Shown in pieces: positions 15,934 to 19,961 of a stretch of 19,961 nt of DNA (position 1 is the stretch's first letter; the number at the start of each line of letters is the position of its first letter). This DNA is from an uncultured Opitutia bacterium. Lineage in GTDB: Bacteria > Verrucomicrobiota > Verrucomicrobiia > Opitutales > UBA953. The notes beneath the pieces were generated by a model, which was not told the DNA's origin, searched no databases, and worked only from the letters and a program-made list of their open reading frames with translations. A program made the position numbers and the translations under genes. Where the stretch lies: positions 1-19,961 of the forward strand of contig CAIKRN010000089.1 in NCBI GenBank assembly GCA_903829855.1, read 5' to 3'.

Positions 15934-16043
15934 GGGTAGGGATGGCTCTCCGAGCCGTCCGTTCGCGGACAGACATGCGCACCTCACCCGACAACCTATC
16001 CTCCGCACGGTCAACGGCGGGCGCGGAGAGCCACGCCCTACCC
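15934..16043. repeat. Large imperfect inverted repeat (REP/MITE-like)
   Basis: The left arm is 15934-15963 and the reverse-complemented right arm is 16013-16043. They agree at about 26 of 31 aligned positions (4 mismatches, 1 gap), sharing GGGTAGGG, TGGCTCTCCG and CCGTT in order, around a 49-bp centre. Each arm also folds alone: GGATGGCTC-TCC-GAGCCGTCC on the left (15940-15960, one G-T pair), and on the right, read on the minus strand, GGGCGTGG-CTCT-CCGCGCCC (16020-16039). Overlapping the left arm is GTCCG-TTCG-CGGAC (15957-15970), a TTCG tetraloop hairpin. This is the build of a REP-type or miniature mobile repeat, but no terminal target duplication or transposase was found here. Confidence 0.7.
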
Positions 16044-16125
16044 CATAACCCCGTGCCAGCTTGCCCCCTCGCGGCTCCGCCGCGCCTGCTTCGCAGCCGT
16101 TCACCATGCCAGCCGAACCCCTACC

Positions 16126-16153
16126 GATACTCGATACTCAAAACTCTATACTC
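16126..16153. repeat. Heptanucleotide tandem repeat (ATACTC type), four units
   Basis: Four consecutive 7-bp units: GATACTC, GATACTC, AAAACTC, TATACTC. The first two are identical and the others differ in the first three bases. The last base of the array (16153) is also the last base of the acetylxylan esterase TAG stop codon, so coding sequence and repeat meet exactly at the stop. Confidence 0.7.
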
Positions 16154-17451
16154 TATTTGCCAACGTACTTCATGACCGCTTGCCGCATGCCTTCGCTTGC
16201 CTGCGGAGAATTCGCATGGCCGCTGGGGATATCGTTATAGATTTCCTTGGGGATGGTGAGCTGGTTATAGGCCGCGTAGACACTCGTGGGTGGGCAGACG
16301 GTATCGATGAAGCCGACGGTGAAATAGCAGCCCGCCGCCTTGGTGCGCGTCGCGAAGTTCATACAATCGATATAACGGAAGGCCTCGACGACGCTCATGT
16401 CCGGCTTGCCTTCCTTCATCGGTGCGATCTTCGGCCAGCCAGCGATACGATTAGCCATCATGCCGCTGTGATCACATCCGGCGGGGACGCCGGCCACAAA
16501 ATAAGTGACCCGGGCATCGAGGCCGGCCGCAGCAATGGCTTGGTAGCCGCCCTGACTAGCGCCGAAGACAATCACCCGCTTACCATCCCACTCTGGCTGG
16601 GCGGTCAGGACGTCGATACCCCGAATAAGGCGCAACATCATGCCGGTGAAATAGGCCTTCTCTGGATCGTCGCGGTGTTCATAGCGATAGGGATTCATCG
16701 GGCCGGCATACAGGTCGGCGTAAAACTGCTTCGGCTGACCGTTAGGTAGCCCGTGCGCATTCATATCCATCGCGATAAAACCCCGGCTCGCCCAACCCGC
16801 GGAACCACCGAGCGAACTATCGCTCACCCCCGCGCCATGCACGGTCAGGATGATCGGCAGGCTCTTAGGTTTCGCCCCAATCGGCTTGGACATGTAACCA
16901 GAAATCTGGAGGCCAAGCGCCGGAGCGGTGACGTCGAATGACTCAATGCCTTTGACCGGCGACTTGACCGGGACGAGCTTCGGATCAAGGGGGATGGTGG
17001 CTAACTTTTTCTTCATGCTAGCCCAGAAGGCATCAAAATTAGCGGGGACCGCCAGGCTGGGCTTAATCTCCGTCGGGTCGATCGCGGCCCCACCGAGTCC
17101 GACAACGACGGGTGATTTGGGCGCGGTGCCCAGCCGATAGGTGACGCGTACCTGAATAAACCCCGGCTCGTTCAACGAGCCTTCGGCCACGGCCTTGCCA
17201 TTCGCGAGCTCGGCTTTACCTTTCTGATCCGTCGGCAAGCCGTCCTTGACGATGGCCCATTCAATCATGCCGTTCGCTGGTCGCCCCTCATCTGTGACAC
17301 TGACATCAAAGACCACCTTCTCGCCCTGATGATAAACGGCATCCGCACGTTGGGCGAGGGCCGTGATTTTAATCGGGGATTCGGGCTTGGCGACCTGCGC
17401 CGCCAGCGACGACAAGCAGAGGGCAGCGACGAGGGGTAAGAGTCGGTTCAT
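16153..17451 (-). CDS. Secreted acetylxylan esterase (AXE1 / CE7-like) with N-terminal Ig-like domain
   Basis: A 432-residue exported esterase expected to remove acetyl groups from xylan or other acetylated sugars. The signal peptide MNRLLPLVAALCLSSLAAQVA begins at the ATG at 17451; a longer frame to 17520 lacks a signal at its start and is rejected. Residues about 25-125 form an Ig-like beta domain (KITALAQRADAVYHQGEKVVFDVSV...), absent from classical CE7 enzymes of about 320 residues but frequent in PVC homologues. The catalytic domain shows VHGAGVSDSSLGG, MDMNAHGLPNG, the nucleophile S299 in FGASQGGYQA, D383 in GFIDTVCPP, and H412 in SGHANSPQ: a complete Ser-Asp-His triad in AXE1 order. 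It is divergent from the serine hydrolase gene. The TAG stop abuts a tandem repeat. Confidence 0.9.
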   Translation of the reverse strand: MNRLLPLVAALCLSSLAAQVAKPESPIKITALAQRADAVYHQGEKVVFDVSVTDEGRPANGMIEWAIVKDGLPTDQKGKAELANGKAVAEGSLNEPGFIQVRVTYRLGTAPKSPVVVGLGGAAIDPTEIKPSLAVPANFDAFWASMKKKLATIPLDPKLVPVKSPVKGIESFDVTAPALGLQISGYMSKPIGAKPKSLPIILTVHGAGVSDSSLGGSAGWASRGFIAMDMNAHGLPNGQPKQFYADLYAGPMNPYRYEHRDDPEKAYFTGMMLRLIRGIDVLTAQPEWDGKRVIVFGASQGGYQAIAAAGLDARVTYFVAGVPAGCDHSGMMANRIAGWPKIAPMKEGKPDMSVVEAFRYIDCMNFATRTKAAGCYFTVGFIDTVCPPTSVYAAYNQLTIPKEIYNDIPSGHANSPQASEGMRQAVMKYVGK

Positions 17452-17555
17452 AAGTTTCGTATGAGCAGGCCGCCGCCCGGGGTCAAACCTGCCCTCGCCT
17501 TGGCCCACAGATTCCGCCAAACCTTACAGCCACCCCGCTGTCCTACCACTTACCC
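17452..17555. promoter_or_regulatory. Divergent intergenic region (acetylxylan esterase / serine hydrolase)
   Basis: A 104-bp gap that should carry both promoters, possibly allowing co-regulation of two exported hydrolases. No convincing hexamer pair, operator palindrome or Shine-Dalgarno was identified on either side. Confidence 0.25.
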
Positions 17556-18767
17556 ATGAAATCAGCCGCCTTATTGCTACCGTTCCTCGCCCTCGCCGCC
17601 AGTGCGGCCGAATACTTCCCCCCCTCCGATGCGCAAGGCGGCTGGCGCACACCAAAGGATGCCACCGAAGCCCGGGCGCTCGCCGGCGTTGACCTGGACC
17701 GGCTGGAACAAGCCTATCACGCCACGGAGTTTTCGAACGCCCCGAACGGCGGCCTCGTGGTGATCAGCAAAGGCTACCTGGTGCTGGAGAAATATTATGG
17801 CCTCGCCCATCGGCATGCCAATCCGGACATGGCCTCCACAGGCAAAGCGTTCACCAGCATCGCCTGCGGCGTTATGCTGGAAGAATTTAAAGCAAAGATT
17901 CCGCATGGCCTCGACACCAAGGTATACACAAAAGAGTTCCTGCCCGAAGCCCTCCCCTTACGCGATCCACGTGAGGCTGACATCACCCTCGGCCACTTGC
18001 TCTGCATGACCTCGGGCCACAACGGCGAAGGCGCCACACCTTCCGCGGTCGTCAAAGGAGAGTTCCGCCAGCTCAAGGCGGGCAAAGGACAGGACATCCG
18101 CGATGTTGATGGCTCCTCGCTCCGCGCACCGCTCTGGGCGGGCCCCGGTGAAGGCTACTCCTACTCGTCGCCGGCCCCGCACATCGCTTCCATGGTCCTG
18201 CGCCGCGTCACTGGCCAAGAACTTCAGGACTATATCGGCGAGAAGTTCGCTAAGCCCATGGGTTGGGGTTCCTGGGGTTACTGTCTCTTCCGCGGCGATG
18301 TCACCATGAAGCACGCTAACGGCGCGGGTAGTATTGCCCTCCATTCCACCGATGCCGCCCGCTTCGGCTATTGCCTCGCCCACGATGGTCGCTGGGAAGG
18401 ACGCCAACTCGTCCCGTCAGACTACCTCAAGCTCTGCCGTTCCCCGCTGCCCTACAATCCCCACGGGCCGTTCAGTTTGCAGTTCGAACACAACGCCGAT
18501 GGCCACATCGTCGGCGCCCCACGTGACGCCTTTTACAAAACAGGAGCCGGCGGCTTCTGTCTCTACATCGTGCCCTCCCTGGACCTCGTCATCTACAAGA
18601 TGGGCGGCCCCGATGGCCAATGGAACCCCGACCTGACCCGCCTCCCCCAGGGTCCAGATAATTTCGGTACGCATACGACCCCGCCTGCTCACCCGAAGAA
18701 CAACTTCAACGAGAACTACAGCATCGCTCGCATCCTCGAGATGGTCTGCGCGGCGACGGTCCGCTAA
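17556..18767 (+). CDS. Secreted serine hydrolase, class C beta-lactamase / penicillin-binding-protein fold
   Basis: A 403-residue exported serine hydrolase. The signal peptide is MKSAALLLPFLALAASAA (1-18). Catalytic motifs of the class C fold: S94-T-G-K97 (SxxK) in DMASTGKAFTS, Y203-S-S205 at the YxN position in EGYSYSSPA, and K328-T-G330 in FYKTGAGG. The serine-equivalent third position of YxN replaces Asn, common in esterase-like members. This family includes esterases, D-aminopeptidases and true beta-lactamases; in an AXE1 neighbourhood an esterase or amidase acting on polysaccharide or its decorations is the likelier guess, not antibiotic resistance. Converges on the Gfo/Idh/MocA gene with only 4 nt between stop codons and no hairpin terminator. 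Confidence 0.88.
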   Translation: MKSAALLLPFLALAASAAEYFPPSDAQGGWRTPKDATEARALAGVDLDRLEQAYHATEFSNAPNGGLVVISKGYLVLEKYYGLAHRHANPDMASTGKAFTSIACGVMLEEFKAKIPHGLDTKVYTKEFLPEALPLRDPREADITLGHLLCMTSGHNGEGATPSAVVKGEFRQLKAGKGQDIRDVDGSSLRAPLWAGPGEGYSYSSPAPHIASMVLRRVTGQELQDYIGEKFAKPMGWGSWGYCLFRGDVTMKHANGAGSIALHSTDAARFGYCLAHDGRWEGRQLVPSDYLKLCRSPLPYNPHGPFSLQFEHNADGHIVGAPRDAFYKTGAGGFCLYIVPSLDLVIYKMGGPDGQWNPDLTRLPQGPDNFGTHTTPPAHPKNNFNENYSIARILEMVCAATVR

Positions 18768-18771
18768 GCGT

Positions 18772-19920
18772 TCAGCGCAAAGGATGCAGTCGATCAACCA
18801 ACGGGAGCGTGACCTTCTTCCCGCCGGCAGCGAACGACGCGAAGACCGCTAGGGTTAGTTCCACTGTCTCACGGCCTGCCTCCGGACCACAGAGCGGCTC
18901 GTGCTTGTCGGCGATCGCTGCGAGAAGGTCGCGCACGGCGCCATGGTGGCCGCCGTTAAGGAGTTTAATGTCCTTGATGGGCTCAGGCTGGCCGATGCCA
19001 GCCGTGGTGATCGCGGTCTTCTTTCCATCGCGCTCAAGGACAGCCATCGGCTCTTCATCGACCTGCAACGAGATGACACCCTTGGCCCCGATGAGGCGCG
19101 CCCCAAACGGCGTGCCGGTCGTCCAGGTGCCTTTCTTCGAATCGAAGTACAACGGAATCCCACTCTTGGTCTCATAGCGGGCATGGACTTCGTCCCCGAC
19201 AATCAGGCCGACGCCTTCGTCGCCCGGATGGACCTCGGCCTTAGTCGCGGGACGGCCTTCGACGAGGATCGTGGCCTCGCAAGAGATGGCCGGACCGGTG
19301 AACAGGGTCGCAAGGTTGAACCCGTGCCCGCCCAGCACCCAGAGGTCGAGGCCACCCCCACGCTGGTCCTGCTTCCCGCGCACGCGGACCTCCTTGAGTT
19401 CGCCAATCTCGCCCGCGGCGACGAGCTTCTGCACGGCCGCAAGCACGGGGTGATAACGGTTCCGATGAGCGATCGCCAGACGCACGCCTTTTTCAGCGCA
19501 GAGCTTCACGATCTCGTCGGCTTCGGCCAAGGTACGCACGAAGGGCTTCTCGATATAGATACCCTTCACGCCCGCTTCGATAGCCGCGACGATCATGTCG
19601 CGATGCTCATGGATGTGCCGAGCGCAGATCGCCGCGATGTCCGGCTTGGCTTCGGCCAGCATGACCTTGTAGTCGGCATACGCCTTCACGCCGCCGAGCT
19701 TCTTGGCTTCGATCGCAAGCCCCTTGGCATCCGCATCGGCAACGGCGACAATCTTCGTCTGAGGGATCTTGAGCCAGACGGCGTCCTCGCCATGCCCGTA
19801 GTTACCCTGGCCGGTATGGCCGATGACACCGACGGTCAGAGGACGCTCGGCGCTCTGTGCACGCAGCAGCACGGCCGACAAGGCCAACGCCGAAGCGCTG
19901 AGGAAATCGCGACGTTTCAT
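18772..19920 (-). CDS. Tat-exported Gfo/Idh/MocA family oxidoreductase
   Basis: A 382-residue NAD(P)-dependent oxidoreductase, probably acting on a sugar or inositol derivative. The N-terminus is a twin-arginine signal, MKRRDFLSASALALSAVLL, with cleavage near residue 22-25, so it should work outside the cytoplasm with bound cofactor, as Tat-exported relatives do. Nucleotide-binding segment: TVGVIGHTGQGNYG (29-42), a variant of the GxGxxG loop. Family motif: E124-K125-P126 in GIYIEKPFVRT, with K125 the catalytic lysine. The C-terminal sheet domain includes RVRGKQDQRGGGLDLWVLGGHG and the GGHHGAVRDLLAAI segment typical of the family. Start at the ATG at 19920; the 41 bp upstream are AT-richer and may be its promoter, but the window ends there. 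Confidence 0.92.
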   Translation of the reverse strand: MKRRDFLSASALALSAVLLRAQSAERPLTVGVIGHTGQGNYGHGEDAVWLKIPQTKIVAVADADAKGLAIEAKKLGGVKAYADYKVMLAEAKPDIAAICARHIHEHRDMIVAAIEAGVKGIYIEKPFVRTLAEADEIVKLCAEKGVRLAIAHRNRYHPVLAAVQKLVAAGEIGELKEVRVRGKQDQRGGGLDLWVLGGHGFNLATLFTGPAISCEATILVEGRPATKAEVHPGDEGVGLIVGDEVHARYETKSGIPLYFDSKKGTWTTGTPFGARLIGAKGVISLQVDEEPMAVLERDGKKTAITTAGIGQPEPIKDIKLLNGGHHGAVRDLLAAIADKHEPLCGPEAGRETVELTLAVFASFAAGGKKVTLPLVDRLHPLR

Positions 19921-19961
19921 GGGTGTGACTGATACCTGTCGTATATCATTAATCTAGCAAC

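Larger units (their letters stand above)
15848..16152. other. 305-bp gene-free block of hairpins and repeats
   Basis: No credible gene on either strand. It separates the acetylxylan esterase gene from the cupredoxin fusion gene, both minus strand. It contains the long imperfect inverted repeat (15934-16043), a GC-rich hairpin GCGGC-TCC-GCCGC (16071-16083), and the heptanucleotide tandem repeat (16126-16153). The last 50 bp before 15847 are the leader of the fusion gene. The base composition and structure look like a dispersed intergenic repeat element rather than a simple promoter. Confidence 0.65.

Noticed and set aside
15848..15994. 49-codon N-terminal extension of the 1313-residue protein
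   Set aside because: It translates the left arm of the inverted repeat, precedes a clear signal peptide, and the ATG at 15847 has its own AAGGA site.
15934..16153. CRISPR array or insertion sequence in the gene-free block
   Set aside because: Only two inverted arms and one short tandem tract; no evenly spaced direct repeats, no transposase, no target-site duplication.
17452..17520. 23-codon extension of the acetylxylan esterase
   Set aside because: It would bury the signal peptide; no ribosome binding site supports the earlier start.
17556..18767. Antibiotic-resistance beta-lactamase
   Set aside because: The class C fold motifs are present, but the YxN position reads YSS and the context is carbohydrate esterases; resistance cannot be supported.
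18901..19932. 343-codon plus-strand frame opposite the Gfo/Idh/MocA gene
   Set aside because: An antisense shadow in GC-rich DNA; no domain, and the minus-strand gene is clear.

Overview
The window looks like a chromosomal segment of a Verrucomicrobiota/Planctomycetota-type (PVC) bacterium, most likely from the Opitutaceae side of Verrucomicrobiota. The grounds are a DUF1549/DUF1553 protein overlapping a DUF1501 protein, an SHD1-like domain, a formylglycine-type sulfatase, an acetylxylan esterase with an N-terminal Ig-like domain, a Tat-exported Gfo/Idh/MocA oxidoreductase, and a very large PVC-style propeller protein ending in a cupredoxin. This placement is inferred from family content only; there is no rRNA or other marker. 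Coding density is high, and I see no tRNA, rRNA, CRISPR array, insertion sequence or phage gene.

Layout. (1) 37-3085, minus strand: a SMUG1-type uracil-DNA glycosylase, one base later a SAM methyltransferase resembling mycobacterial glycolipid methyltransferases, then a secreted sulfatase. (2) 3197-5146, plus strand: biosynthetic arginine decarboxylase (speA), divergent from SMUG1 and closed by a clear terminator. (3) 5235-5720, minus strand: a small flavin-reductase-like protein. (4) 5811-6746, plus strand: a possible 65-residue ORF and a MenH-like hydrolase, ending at a strong bidirectional terminator shared with the next block. (5) 6797-10257, minus strand: DUF1549/DUF1553 protein and DUF1501 protein, overlapping by 4 nt. 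(6) 10358-15847, minus strand: a 1313-residue exported multidomain protein (TIM barrel, LamG-like fold, DUF6797-like region, beta-propeller, type-1 copper domain), a four-helix membrane protein and a secreted SGNH hydrolase, tightly packed and partly overlapping. (7) 15848-16152: a 305-bp gene-free block holding a large imperfect inverted repeat, several hairpins and a heptanucleotide tandem repeat. (8) 16153-17451, minus strand: acetylxylan esterase, divergent from a secreted beta-lactamase-fold serine hydrolase (17556-18767, plus), which converges on a Gfo/Idh/MocA oxidoreductase (18772-19920, minus).

How it fits together. Most of the window encodes exported proteins that fit breakdown of complex, sulfated or acetylated polysaccharide outside the cytoplasm: sulfatase, acetyl esterase, SGNH hydrolase, serine hydrolase, sugar oxidoreductase, and putative redox proteins carrying heme (CxxCH) or copper sites. 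No glycoside hydrolase or transporter is present. Housekeeping functions (polyamine synthesis, menaquinone synthesis, base-excision repair) are interleaved in regions 1-4. Nothing here is clearly a new defence or mobile system. The most unusual items are the cupredoxin-terminated fusion protein with its membrane-protein neighbour, and the inverted-repeat block just upstream of it.
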